NCBI GenBank assembly: GCA_051294375.1
Contig: CM119264.1
Coordinates: 27,830,353 to 27,894,352, forward strand
Source of the DNA: Paraspadella gotoi
Taxonomy: Eukaryota > Chaetognatha
Direction of reading: 5' to 3'
Length of the DNA stretch: 64,000 bases
In this document: positions 22,575 through 34,478 of the stretch, piece by piece
Position numbering within the stretch: the stretch's first letter is position 1
Layout: every line of letters starts with the position of its first letter
Position numbers and translations under genes: made by a program
The notes under the pieces: model-generated
What the model saw: only the letters and a program-made list of their open reading frames with translations
Told to the model about the DNA's origin: nothing
Database searches by the model: none

Positions 22575-22702
22575 ATTAGGAAAAACAGTTTTTAAAGGTC
22601 ATTGATAGTTAAAGATCGCTGAAGAAGACTCTTAATAAAGAGTTGAAACTTGTCCGACTTATACCTAATAATAAAAATCGTTGTTGACCTGTTTTTCCTA
22701 AT
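22575..22702 (+). ncRNA. Hammerhead-ribozyme-like motif (type I layout) in an inverted repeat
   Basis: Core as seen: CTGAAGA (22619-22625, fits CUGANGA), stem II ACTCTT/AAGAGT with an AATA loop (22628-22643), GAAA (22645-22648), a minimal stem III (AC/GT around TT), and GTC (22652-22654) where cleavage would follow C22654. Stem I starts with TCG/CGA (22616-22618 with 22655-22657). It is extended distally by AGGTCA/TGACCT (22596-22601 with 22685-22690) and a 12-bp perfect pair ATTAGGAAAAAC/GTTTTTCCTAAT (22575-22586 with 22691-22702). Type I hammerheads with very short stem III are known from Penelope-like retroelements and retrozymes. No reverse transcriptase is visible beside this one. Weak points are the 3-bp proximal stem I and an unpaired base in stem II. 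Confidence 0.45.
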
Positions 22703-23034
22703 TTATAAACACAACGAAAAGAAAGAATCATAACAATGTCTACCAATCAAGATATTGTATATTTCGTCTTTATTTTGGCGAAGACATGATTCACAACCAA
22801 TTTATAACATAATTCACAATTAGATCATAACAAAACCAGTAATGTTGACTGTTGAGCTTTAAAGCTAAAAACATACGAATGGCCAAAGGGGAAGAGAAAA
22901 TAAAATTACTCAATCCTTTAATTACTTCCAACAAGCTTCACTGGCTCCATAAACAAGCATTTGCAGTTGGTAAAAAAAAATGGTTTGAAAACATCTTGTT
23001 CGGCCACCGACGGGTCTCCTTCTTCCTTCAATCT

Positions 23035-23256
23035 CCTTCTCCTCCTCCTCTTCCTCCTCCTCCTCCTCCTCCTTCTCCTCCTCCTCCGCCCGGCGTAAGA
23101 CCGTCAACGAAGTCGTAAACCGTTTCAGTTACCAAAGGCCGTCTTGCCAGTTGTTGTTGTTGTTGTTGCTGTTGCTGTTGTTGCTGTTGCTGTCGATGTT
23201 ATTGTCGTCGTCCTCCTTCTCCTCTTCATTTTTGTTGTTGTTGTCGTCGTCGTCGT
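23035..23256. repeat. (CTC)n and (TTG/CTG)n trinucleotide tracts
   Basis: CTC-rich from 23035 to 23092, then TTG/CTG units at 23151-23190 and GTC/TTG units to 23256. Confidence 0.85.
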
Positions 23257-23507
23257 GAGGTTTAACTGTAAATTTTCTTAATATATATAATTTTCATGGT
23301 TTGTAAACTTTCATGTTTCAATTATAAAATCGTTGTCGTCTCATTCGTTATTCGATATAACTTATAAGGTGTTGTTACTGTCATCAGCTTTTTGCATATA
23401 ATTTCTTCATCCATGGGTTTGTTTTAGTGGCAGCTGTCGACCGTTGCAAAAAAAAAGTGGAAGGCAAATTGGCAGACGTAAAAAATTCTGGGCATCGTTG
23501 AGAAGAA

Positions 23508-23672
23508 AATGGAAAAGGTGGCACCAAGCATCGCGGTAGAATCGATCGGGGTGGCATCAAGCATAGTTGTTGAAAGGGAATGGGTGGTACCAAGCATCGT
23601 GGCAGAGACAGATAAGTTGGCTCCACGCATGAGGGCAAAAACGAAGAGTGGCAACCAGCATCGTGTCAACAG
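23508..23672. repeat. Degenerate minisatellite of about 45 bp
   Basis: Four units built on GGTGGCACCAAGCATCG, at about 23516, 23550, 23583, and a diverged one near 23617-23660. Confidence 0.65.
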
Positions 23673-23849
23673 AAAGTAACTTTATTTAAAATTTATCTTG
23701 AAAGAAGAAGAAGAGAAAAGACCAAGAATGTTTTTAAATAACATCGCGTGAGCAAACTGTTTCTCAAGCCACTAAACGGTGAAACCAAATCACTTCTGTC
23801 GCCAAAAACTTAATTTCTGATTGACGTCACAACCTCGTTGCGAACGTTT

Positions 23850-25012
23850 GTTCTTTTTTTTTTTTTTTTGACTCTCTCTCTCGTACCAACTATCTCTCTC
23901 TGCCTCTTCTTCCTTTCTTTCTCCCAACTTCCTTTTTGCCCTCATCACTCCCTCTCTCTATTTCTTCCTCTTTTCCTCTTCGCTCACTCGCTCCCTGGCT
24001 TCCCGCCTTTCCTTCCTCTTCCCCTCCTCTCTCCTTAATTATACCCTCCCTTATATCTCTCCCTCTCTTTCTCCCATCTCCCTTCACTTCTCTCCTTCCC
24101 TTTCTCCCTTTCTCCCATCTCCCTGCCTTGCCTTCGCTCGTCCTTCTTTAATAAAATCCCAATCTCCCTTGCCCTCCCTGGTCCTCCCTTTCTCTGCCAT
24201 CCTCTCTCTTCTCCTTCTTCTTTCCCATGCTCTCCCGTCTATTTCCAGCTCCATCTCCGCTTCTTTTGTTTCTTCGCGCTTGTCGCCCCTGCAGCCTCCC
24301 TTTCTTTCCCTTTCTTTCATATCGCCTNNNNNNNNNNNNNNNNNNNNNNNNNNNNNNNNNNNNNNNNNNNNNNNNNNNNNNNNNNNNNNNNNNNNNNNNN
24401 NNNNNNNNNNNNNNNNNNNNNNNNNNNNNNNNNNNNNNNNNNNNNNNNNNNNNNNNNNNNNNNNNNNNNNNNNNNNNNNNNNNNNNNNNNNNNNNNNNNN
24501 NNNNNNNNNNNNNNNNNNNNNNNNNNNNNNNNNNNNNNNNNNNNNNNNNNNNNNNNNNNNNNNNNNNNNNNNNNNNNNNNNNNNNNNNNNNNNNNNNNNN
24601 NNNNNNNNNNNNNNNNNNNNNNNNNNNNNNNNNNNNNNNNNNNNNNNNNNNNNNNNNNNNNNNNNNNNNNNNNNNNNNNNNNNNNNNNNNNNNNNNNNNN
24701 NNNNNNNNNNNNNNNNNNNNNNNNNNNNNNNNNNNNNNNNNNNNNNNNNNNNNNNNNNNNNNNNNNNNNNNNNNNNNNNNNNNNNNNNNNNNNNNNNNNN
24801 NNNNNNNNNNNNNNNNNNNNNNNNNNNNNNNNNNNNNNNNNNNNNNNNNNNNNNNNNNNNNNNNNNNNNNNNNNNNNNNNNNNNNNNNNNNNNNNNNNNN
24901 NNNNNNNNNNNNNNNNNNNNNNNNNNNNNNNNNNNNNNNNNNNNNNNNNNNNNNNNNNNNNNNNNNNNNNNNNNNNNNNNNNNNNNNNNNNNNNAGAGAG
25001 AGAGAGAGAGCA
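23850..25012. repeat. CT-rich tract, 667-N gap, then (AG)n
   Basis: A 470-bp pyrimidine-rich stretch (23860-24327) runs into N (24328-24994). Sequence resumes as (AG)9. No coding support. Confidence 0.9.
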
Positions 25013-25273
25013 TAAACTGAATTAAATTAAAAGAATTATTGCAATATATGATCGATGAAGGAAAACGAATTTATCGATGATTTGAGGTGAGTCGTCTCAA
25101 CCGAAGACAAGTGAGTTAGTATTTAAGTGATGTTAGGTGATTACAAGAAAAAAAATGAATAAAATTAGTTTTAAAGAGGCCAGTGATTGGTTGGTGATTG
25201 GTTGGTGATTGAAGGTCGTTAAAAGGCGGGAGGCCAGACTTGACGATTGGCCTCGTCAATCACCAAGGTGAAA

Positions 25274-25615
25274 CGAAGACGACGTGAAAAGGAGACGTGA
25301 AAAGCGACGTGAGAGAGGATGTGAAACGCGATGTGAGAGCGAGTGTGAAAGGCGATATGAGAATGGATGTAAAACGCGATGTGAGAGAGGATGTGAAACG
25401 AGATGTGGGAGCGAGTGTGAAAAGCGATGTGAGAGAGGATGTGAAATGTGATGTCAGAGAGGATCTGAAACGCGATGTGAGAGCGAGTGTGAAAGGCGAT
25501 ATGAGAATGGATGTGAAAGGCAAAGTAAAAGCAGTTGTGAAAAGCAATGTGATAGCTGATGTGAAAGGCGATGTGATAGCTGATGTAAAAACCGACGTGT
25601 GAGCGGATGTGAAAG
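25274..25615. repeat. GATGTGAAA/GATGTGAGA minisatellite, open in one frame
   Basis: Nine- to twelve-base GAYGTGAAA and GATGTGAGA units make higher-order repeats; the DVKRDVRASVKGDMRMDV pattern occurs twice. The + frame 25297-25602 is open for 101 codons as alternating D/V/K/R. Conserved period and composition explain the open frame. No splice sites or homology support a gene. Confidence 0.7.
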
Positions 25616-26401
25616 TGTACCAGTCAAGCTTAGGGTTGAGTCGAGAAAGGGAGAAAAAAAGAAAACCTCTTTTATATCTCGAAGGTCATTAGTCTGGAGG
25701 AAATAAAAGATGTCATTTGAAAAAGGAAATCACGTCATTAGAAATAGACTCATGTTATGATTTATAATACTCGATTTACATTTTTTTTCTTTATCTTTTT
25801 CGTAACAGTTGTTACAGTAGATCAAGATTGCAAAAAAAAAACTCAGCTTATTCTGTCGAGGGTTAAGTTCATGAAATTTATGTTGATTGCTTTTTTTTAA
25901 TACAAAACTTTTATTTCAAAAGCTAATTAGCTATACATATATTGTTGAAATATATTTCATTTGGCAATAAAACCTGCAACTTTTGATAAACCTTATTTTC
26001 TATCCTATAGCATATTTGAAATTTTCTTCAGTCTAAAGTTTTGCTTTCCAATTTATATTTAAACCAAATGAAATAAGAATTGTTCAATAAATAAAGCATT
26101 CATACGGAAAGAAGAAAATTAAAAAAAAAAAAAATCCCCAGAAAAAAGAAAAACATAATTTGTCAAAAGTCAGGGACAAGATACATCGCATTTCTTAATT
26201 AAATAGATAATCCTTACATTGGTTGCACCAGATTCATAATTAACTTCATTTGTAGTAGCATTCTCTTTGATCTTTGAACAAGAGAGAAATAAAAATGGTC
26301 GACGGGTACTCGAGCGTTGCTCAGGGTTGAACGGTTTTCATTTGAATAATTCCAGCTCCCTTCTTCCATATGGCCGATTAAGGGACTGTCTCTCTCTCTC
26401 T

Positions 26402-26630
26402 NNNNNNNNNNNNNNNNNNNNNNNNNNNNNNNNNNNNNNNNNNNNNNNNNNNNNNNNNNNNNNNNNNNNNNNNNNNNNNNNNNNNNNNNNNNNNNNNNNN
26501 NNNNNNNNNNNNNNNNNNNNNNNNNNNNNNNNNNNNNNNNNNNNNNNNNNNNNNNNNNNNNNNNNNNNNNNNNNNNNNNNNNNNNNNNNNNNNNNNNNNN
26601 NNNNNNNNNNNNNNNNNNNNNNNNNNNNNN
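26402..26630. other. 229-N assembly gap
   Basis: Preceded by (CT)n and followed directly by the first copy of the 0.8-kb duplicated block. Confidence 1.
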
Positions 26631-26731
26631 TTTATCTCAAGCTCTCCCTTCCTCTCTTCTCACCGCTCGGGGGGTTTTACGACTGTATAATTCCAACAGC
26701 GGCGTTAATTGGTTAGAATTACTGATACGCC

Positions 26732-26798
<67 letters not shown>

Positions 26799-27417
26799 AA
26801 CACAAATTATAAAAATGCAATAATTTTTTTCATAAACCACCATTTAAAAATTTGTCAAAAGTACAAACGATTAGCAAGAAAAGATTATTTGGCCAAAAAT
26901 CATCTCTTAAAAAAGTAGTTAAACTAAATAATCATGTCTTCCTTCTCTTCTTATTGCTAATTTTATTATTCCTCTTTTAAATTTTTTTTTCTCCTTTCCT
27001 TCTTCTCTTCCCTTCAATCAATTAATCGATAAATAAATAAATCAATCATTCAATCGACCAATCATTCAGTCATCTAATAATTTAACTCTCTTGTTACTCT
27101 TTTCCCCTTTATTTTATATTTCCTCATTCTCACTTACTTTTTTCTTTCCTCCTTTTTTCTCTACTTTCCTCCCTTTCCTCTCCCCTTTTCTCCCTTTACT
27201 CTTTCCTTTCCTTTCTTTCCTCTCTCCTTTCTTCTCTTCTTCCCTCCCTTCCACCCTCTATTATCTCCCCTTCCCTCCCTTCCTCCCTCTCTCCTTCCCT
27301 CCCTTCCTCCCTCTATCCTCTCTCCTCCCCTCCATTCCTCCCAAACGTCTTACTTTTCCCGGGAGAAGGGATTATCAGCGAACGAGATTGGCATCTTGTT
27401 GCCAACCGACTCGGCGG
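26631..27417. repeat. 0.8-kb block, copy 1
   Basis: It starts TTTATCTCAAGCTCTCCC and ends near CCAACCGACTCGGCGG. The second copy is 27671-28437. The content is (GA)n, AT-rich and CT-rich simple sequence. Confidence 0.8.
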
Positions 27418-27670
27418 AAAGAGAGAGATTGTCTCTCTCCAAGCTCTCTTTCATCTCATCTCTCTCTCCTCTCTCCTCTCTCAGCTCTCTCTCTCTCCTC
27501 AGGTCTCTCCTATCTCTTCTCATCTCTCTCTCTCTTCCTCTCATCCTCCCTTTCTTCGCCATTTTACCTCAGCTTCCAAATTGGATCAACTTTGTTTGGG
27601 TTCCGCCATAACCAAGACTTTCTCTCTCACTCTCTTCTGGTCTCTCTGTCTCTCTCTCTCTCCTTTCTAC

Positions 27671-28437
27671 TTTATCTCAAGCTCTCCCTTCCTCTCTTTC
27701 ACCGCTCGGGGGGTTTTTAACGACTGTATAATTCCAACAGCGGCGTAATTTGGTTAAATTACTGAACGCCAGAGAGAGAGAGAGAAAGTAGAGAGAGAAG
27801 AGAGAGAGAGAGACAAACACAAATTATAAAATTCATCAAATTTTTTTCATAAACCACCATTTAAAAAAATTTGTCAAAAGTACAAACGCTTTAGCCAAGA
27901 AAAGATTATTTGGTCCAAAAATCACTCTTAAAAAAGTAGTTAACTAAATAAATCATGTCGTCCTTCTTTCTTATTGCAATATTATTATCCTTTAAATTTT
28001 TTTTCTCGCTTTCCTTCTTCTCTCCCTCAAATCAATAATCGATAAATAAATAAATCAATCATTCCATTCGCCAATCATTCAGTCATCATAATTAACTCTC
28101 TTGTTACTTCTTTTCCCCTTTATTTTAATATTTCCCTCATTTCTCCACTTACTTTTTTTCTTTCCATCCTTTTTCTCTACTTTCCTCCCTTTCCTCTCCC
28201 CCTTTTCTCCCTTTACTTCTTTCCTTTCCTTTCTTTTACCTCTCCTTCCTTTCTTCTCTTCTCCCTCCCTTCCACCTCTATTATCTCACCCTTCCCTCCC
28301 TTCCTCCCTCTCTCCTTCCTCACCACCTTCTCCCTCTTATCCTCTCTCCTCCCTCCATTCCTCCAAACGCTTACTTTTTTCCGGGAGAAGGGATTATCAA
28401 AGCGAACGAGTGCATCTTGTTGCCAACCGACTCGGCG
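27671..28437. repeat. 0.8-kb block, copy 2
   Basis: Same order as 26631-27417, with many single-base differences in run lengths. The 253 bp between the copies (27418-27670) is a CT-rich unique spacer. Confidence 0.8.
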
Positions 28438-28553
28438 GGTGTTTCCATTTCTCGGCCTTAGGTTAAAATCGACAGGAGGAAAAAAAAAGAAAAAGAAACT
28501 CTAGACACATTTTTTCTGTGTATCAAATTATTTCTCAATCGCGTTTGGTGAAG

Positions 28554-28555
28554 TA

Positions 28556-28590
<35 letters not shown>

Positions 28591-28645
28591 AGAGANNNNN
28601 NNNNNNNNNNNNNNNNNNNNGAGAGAGAGAGAGAGAGAGAGAGAG
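28554..28645. repeat. (GA)n with a 25-N gap
   Basis: A GA repeat on both sides of N 28596-28620. Confidence 0.95.
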
Positions 28646-28969
28646 TAATTGGGAAATCTCGTCTAATTTTTTTGACGTCGGCCAGAGAGAGACAGAAGGA
28701 GAGACGGACAGACAGACGGAAGCCTCGTCCGATATTTCGCGAGACATTAAATCTTCTCTTTCGCGAGTCGCAGCAAATTGCATCGCAATAAACTTGGTTT
28801 CTTGTTTATTTTATTGCATCTCGTCTGGTTTTGATTAGAGTTCAAGGTTCCGACGAATCGAAAAGTGGCGGCAGTAGAAACATATAGTCGGGACGGAATT
28901 TCGAATTCATCGCTTCGAGACGTTGAGCTAAGAAGGCAGCTCAACTTCAGATTGGGGTAAATCAATCGT

Positions 28970-28987
28970 TCATATATATATATTGTA

Positions 28988-29024
<37 letters not shown>

Positions 29025-29032
29025 TTATTTTG
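28970..29032. repeat. (TA)n tract
   Basis: Alternating TA with two ATATAC/TGTATA breaks. It can fold on itself. Confidence 0.85.
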
Positions 29033-29136
29033 TATGGGTTGTACAAATTTCAAATATTCTTGTGACAACGTTTTTGTGCTGAAGTTTTAACAGCTGATTC
29101 GTTTGGCTTTTTATTAGAGGTTGCCAAACACGAATG

Positions 29137-29385
29137 TAAATCTTAAATTCTAGTCCCGGTTTTAATTAGTATTATTGTATGTTTATATGCGAAGTACTAT
29201 GTCTTCATAGCATATCTGTTTTAAATATTTTACATCTAATTTCGGATAGAACAAAGATTTAAAGACTCAACTTTTGGAGTCGGTTTTGTGAGGTGTCGAA
29301 AAAACGGAGGGAGAAATATATTGTGAAGACCTTAGCGAGACAGAGGTAAGTGAAAGTCAAACCCGTTATTGGAAGAGAGAGAGAG
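29137..29385. repeat. Left flanking direct repeat of the LTR-like insertion
   Basis: It starts TAAATCTTAAATTCTAGTCC and ends in a short GA run. It is repeated at 32616-32866 directly after the LTR end. It is far longer than any target-site duplication, so it is host sequence present twice in the assembly. Confidence 0.75.
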
Positions 29386-29399
29386 AAAAAAAAGAGAGA

Positions 29400-31739
29400 G
29401 ATTCCAAATTTTTTCGGCATTCAGGTAAAACGAAAGGTACTTTGCTTGAACCACCGTCTTCTTCTTTAGGCGGGCAAGGACCTTTACCGAGAACCCTTTT
29501 AAAGTACATACCTGACCTTACAGTTAATGTCCCAATTTTCTGTGGCAGTTGTGATTGGTTCGTAATGGTTTGTGTTCATTGTACGTCTCATTTTTGTATT
29601 TTTCTCCCTTTAAATACTAAGTTAGCAGGAGCTGGTAAAATAAGGAGCCAGCGCAACGAGGGGATTAAACCATGTTATTGCTGGTTTTATTTTTTGGAGG
29701 GTTTGAGGGTCTCGCCCCATCCGTTGTCTCTTAGTTTTACCCTTGCCGTAGTTTATTCTCGTTGCAAACGGCAGACGGTGCTTAAAATAAAATTACCCAA
29801 TAAAAGTAAAGTTCCTATTATTGCATCCAGATTCAGAACTGATTTTGTTTCTTAGTTGTATTGGATTTTTGTTTATGTATGTGTTCGGGTTTTAGTATGT
29901 TGATAGGGAATTTGATTCGTTTTTAGGGTTTAGTCAATATTTTTATTTTGGCCAACCTACTACGCGACATTAGGTAGATACAGGATTTTAATTTCTTTTT
30001 TGCTTACAGTGTATATTTCAAGAGAAGATTTTCGTTTTACAAGATTCAACGGCGAAAGATTAGTGCAGATTTGATCCAAGATTTAGTATTTTTTCGATTT
30101 GTTCTCAATTTTACTATTGTTTTTCCCGTAGGCTCAGTTTTAAGGTTTTTCGCTGTCGTAGTAGGTGGCGTCTCTAAACATATTTTGGTTAAGGAGTTCG
30201 TATGTACGCAGATCTTCAAAGGTTCGCGTTCCTTTCGCATCGGGGGCTTCATCAAGGATCGTGAGGATGACTGGGGAGAATGCCTGATGTGCCTGACGCG
30301 TGGTGTCGATCCTTTATGCGGCCCACTGCGGTTGAGAAAAATTTGAATTATTTTGAGATTTTGTGTCTTTCGCGTCTCTGGTTGGTTCGTGATTATAAAG
30401 GCACCATTTTGGCCTCAGCCAGTTCGTCTGAAGGTCGAAGGGTTGATATCGTTCTTAGCCGGTTCGATATTAACTTTCGAAGTCCTATTTCGTTCCTGCG
30501 GGGGGCAGATAGATGCATTTTCGGTTAAACGTGTATATCGTTACACAATCCGACAACCATAGAATTTTTTCTTTCAACCTGTTTCGGTTCCGTCAGGAAT
30601 TCGAATTGGTCGGCGGTGCCGTATCGTCCTTTACGATTCGGGCTTCCATAATTTCACAGCTTACTTTCCTTTTAGTTGGCATACTATCGCGGAGTCGCGG
30701 GTGTAACATATTGTCAAGTCGAGGTCGGCCTCAGGAGATAGATCCACGGTCTCGTGGTTCGGACCCTAAGTTAAATAAATCGGGTTTTAAAGTCGGCCAC
30801 CGGGGTCAGTTATACCGGCTAACTTCGATAAGGCTTATATTAACTTTGCTTTTTGATTTAGTTATTTGTAGTGAATAATGCCCGAAGTTAGTTGCCAAAA
30901 ATCATTTTATGTTAAGGTACAGTTAGTCAGTTCAGAAATTATTTTAGCTCCTTTCGTCTCATTCCCACCCTGCCTTGTGTCAATTTTTTATAGGGTCATT
31001 TGTATGTTGTCTTTTTCAGTTAGCGGGCAAGTTTTTAAAGTTTAAACCAGGATTGACCTTTTTTTTAGTGTTTCGTTTTTGGATTACGGTTGAAAACGGG
31101 TGTAATGATACACGCCGTAAACAGAGGTTTATTTTTGTATTTTCCCTATTTCGTAGTGCAGAGACGTTCGTTCGGCAATCGTCAACACGGGCGCTTCGCA
31201 ATTCAAGGCAGAAGTTGGTTGAGCGGCACCTCCGGCCGTTTCGTACCGAGACGAACATACTTGTTCTTCGTTTACTGTATTTTGGCTGAAAAATTATTTT
31301 TAGATTATCGACTGCCGTAGTTATTTTACATCATTGCTCGGTTTTCTAAATTTCATCATTGTGTAACCCACTGTTTCGTCCTTCAAAACAATGATAACTT
31401 GAAGTACAATTAGGCGTGTGGAAGAGGGTTGTCGCCGTCAGTTTGTCTCTGCGTCGGTCACCCGTCATGTCCGTCAACCGTTTGTCAGTTTTTGTCATAG
31501 TTTTTTGGAATTTTTTTTTTTTTGAGTTTATGACAAGTTTATGACAGTTATGACAAAGTTAATGAACAATTTATGACAAAGTTTATGATAAGTCCTGGCG
31601 GCATTTTTTTGCATTACTCAGGCATTAAAATTACTTCCTTTCTACTTTCCATCCCCCTGCGGACCGGGATATTTTAGATTGTTATTTCAGACATGCTCAG
31701 GGTATTGATGGTATGTTGAACATACTAAAATATGGGGGG
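29400..31739 (+). mobile_element. Decayed internal region of an LTR-like element
   Basis: About 2.3 kb between the left flank copy and the LTR, ending in a purine-rich tract with GGGGGG (31731-31739) immediately before TGTTACG, as expected of a polypurine tract. Frames of 60-138 codons occur but none shows a recognisable gag, protease, reverse transcriptase or integrase motif, and no 5' LTR is present. It may be non-autonomous or heavily decayed. Confidence 0.45.
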
Positions 31740-32615
31740 TGTTACGAAAATAACTATCTTTAATATTTCGAGGAAATCCAGCTTCTCTACTTTTCCCCGT
31801 TGCTCTTTGCTCTCTTTATTTACTGACATTTCGAAAATGCTTCCATTCTAGCGATCGACACGACATCTTTAGGCTCTTTCTTTTGTTTTATACTTAAGTA
31901 TAGAATTCCGGAAAGGCAGTGTACAGCTTGATTCTTGATTGGTGCCCTGGAAATTTCGATAGATTTCGATAAGATTTTAATCGATTCTAGCCACGTGGCA
32001 TCTTCAGATCTCAACGTGTCACTGGGTTTTTAAGTTCTTTTTTCAGAGCATTAGAAACTCTATCAGATATCTCGGAATCTTATTTTTTGTTTGTGATCGC
32101 TGTTTGTGGACTTTTCTATGAAGAAACATCTCCTTTTGTTTATTATTGGCCTTCAGAAACAAAGTAAGAAAGAAACACTTTAAAATTTAAATATATATTT
32201 GCTGGAGTTTGTTGGATAAATTTTTGTTATTCTTGCCCAGGACTTCTAAACTACGACTTCTTCTACAACCAGCCTCTACTCAAGCTACGAACTCCTACTA
32301 CGACTTAAGACTACATCTACGACTTCTTTCAACTATAAAGTTCTCTAGCAATCAAGCAAAGACAACTTTTTACAGAACTTACAACTACGAACATTTCGTC
32401 AAGTTCCTGGGCTTTGCAGTTTTTCGTCCTATTCCGGCCTTAAGCCGACGTCGTTCTGCCCGAGACTGTCGTCGTATCTCCAGGGCGTCTGGACCGGCGC
32501 CATCGTCTCTTCTGCGCCATTTTATAACCACAATTCCATCTGGTTTTGAATGCGCAGAATTAGTCCAGTCAGTTAGAATTAAAGACGGCCACTTCTCCGA
32601 ACTTAGTTCAAAACA
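31740..32615 (+). mobile_element. LTR-like sequence (TG..CA)
   Basis: It begins TGTTACGAAAATAAC after the purine tract and ends ..TTCAAAACA just before the repeated host flank. A second, inverted partial copy lies at 48556-48973 and matches about 32143-32603, which shows it is a dispersed element. The exact 3' end is uncertain: the second copy shares homology only to about CACTTCTCCGA. Confidence 0.55.
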
Positions 32616-32866
32616 TAAATCTTAAATTCTAGTCCCGTTTTAAATTAGTATTATTGTATGTTTATATGCGAAGTACTATGTCTACTAGCATATTCTGTTT
32701 TAAATATTTTACATCTAATTTCCGGATAGAACAAAGATTTAAAAGACTCAACTTTTGGAGTCGGTTTTGTGAGGTGTCGAAAAAAACGGAGGGAGAAATA
32801 TATTGTGAAGACCTTAGCGAGACAGAGGTAAGTGAAAGTCAAACCCGTTATTGGAAGAGAGAGAGA
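32616..32866. repeat. Right flanking direct repeat of the LTR-like insertion
   Basis: A near-identical copy of 29137-29385, including the ..GAGGTAAGTGAAAGTC stretch and the start of the GA run. Confidence 0.75.
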
Positions 32867-32888
32867 GAAAGAGAGAGAGAGAGATTGA

Positions 32889-32943
<55 letters not shown>

Positions 32944-32991
32944 NNNNNNNNNNNNNNNNNNNNNNNNNAGAGAGAGAGAGAGAGAGAGAGA
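32856..32991. repeat. (GA)n with a 25-N gap
   Basis: A GA repeat either side of N 32944-32968. Confidence 0.95.
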
Positions 32992-33387
32992 GATGAGAAA
33001 AGGGCGGGATGGTGTATAAGAAGCTTATGGAAAAAGCAGATATTGAATGGCGTAAAAGTAAAAATAGAACTAATTTAATTTCATTATTATTATTTCATTA
33101 TTTCATCTATCACCATTCAGTTTGAGAAAAGATAAAAAAAAGCTTGGATATGAAATCGGATACAGAACAACGACGAACAGAGCATAAAGCAAAAAAAAGC
33201 AAGTGAAAGTGAATATTTTGGGTTTGCGTCGATTTTGTGTGAGCATGGCATGGGGTTTGTCTAAATCATGAGAGGGCATGGATGTAGTTCAGTTTTGAGG
33301 GGCTTGGGGATGAAATGGTCGCAAGCTCAGAGAATTATATAGGGGGATTTACGGCCGAAGAAAATGACGCGATATGAGATTCAGGTC

Positions 33388-33511
<124 letters not shown>

Positions 33512-33736
33512 CGAAAGGGAAGCCTTTGAAGGTCAAAACGATACAAGAGGCGGGTAGTCGCGAAAACGAAAAAAAGAAAGAAAAAAAACTGGATTTTTGA
33601 TGAAAATGCATAAAACCCAACATAAAACAGGAGCGAAACGTCTGTGTTTTTTTCTGTTTTTTCTGTCTTTCTTTTTTTTATTAAGTAGTAGGAGATAAAA
33701 TTTCCGGGGCCAACAAATTTTTAAATATTGTTGAAA

Positions 33737-33738
<2 letters not shown>

Positions 33739-33829
<91 letters not shown>
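33739..33829. repeat. (AAT)n microsatellite
   Basis: About 30 perfect AAT units. Confidence 0.95.
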
Positions 33830-33830
<1 letters not shown>

Positions 33831-34252
33831 TATATCAGTTGTTGATTATTTTTTTCGGATGAGAGAATGAAAAAAGATTAAGCGTTTCTTGGGCTATGAG
33901 GGTCTGAGTCTGAGACAAAATATGTTTAAAATTTAAAGAGAAAAGCAAAGTTAATTTTGTTATTCATTCAAAAAAAAAAAAAAAACAGACATGTTTCAAG
34001 TCCACTTTTTGAATCGAAACATGTCCGCTTCTTTTTAAACAAAAAAATTGTTGTTTGTAAAAAAAAAATAAGAAACGATGTTATTCTCCCTAAATCGAAA
34101 AAGCACAAAGATGAAAACACATCACAACTTTGGGAACAGTTGAACATCGACGGATATAGGAAGGCTCTATGAAAATGGAAGGAAGTATAATGACGGCAAT
34201 TTGGAAAACGGAAAAATGAGAGGGCGCCTTTTTGTGGGTCAGCCCTTAAAGA

Positions 34253-34334
<82 letters not shown>

Positions 34335-34346
34335 CAGAGAGAGACA

Positions 34347-34423
<77 letters not shown>

Positions 34424-34478
34424 AAGAAGAGATAGAGAGAGAGATAGAGATAGAGAGATAGAGAGAGAGCGAGAGAGA
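34253..34478. repeat. Imperfect (GA)n tract
   Basis: GA repeat with GAA, GACA and GATA interruptions. Open in several frames as Arg/Glu or Ser/Leu; not coding. Confidence 0.95.

Noticed and set aside
24169-25020. Long frames of 262-309 codons around 24-25 kb
   Set aside because: Most of their length is the N gap (24328-24994), which carries no stop codons by definition.
30280-30878. Possible tyrosine recombinase (DIRS-like) in the LTR internal region
   Set aside because: One stretch near 30670-30760 vaguely resembles the C-terminal recombinase pattern, but it holds several stops and no R-H-R-Y set could be placed.
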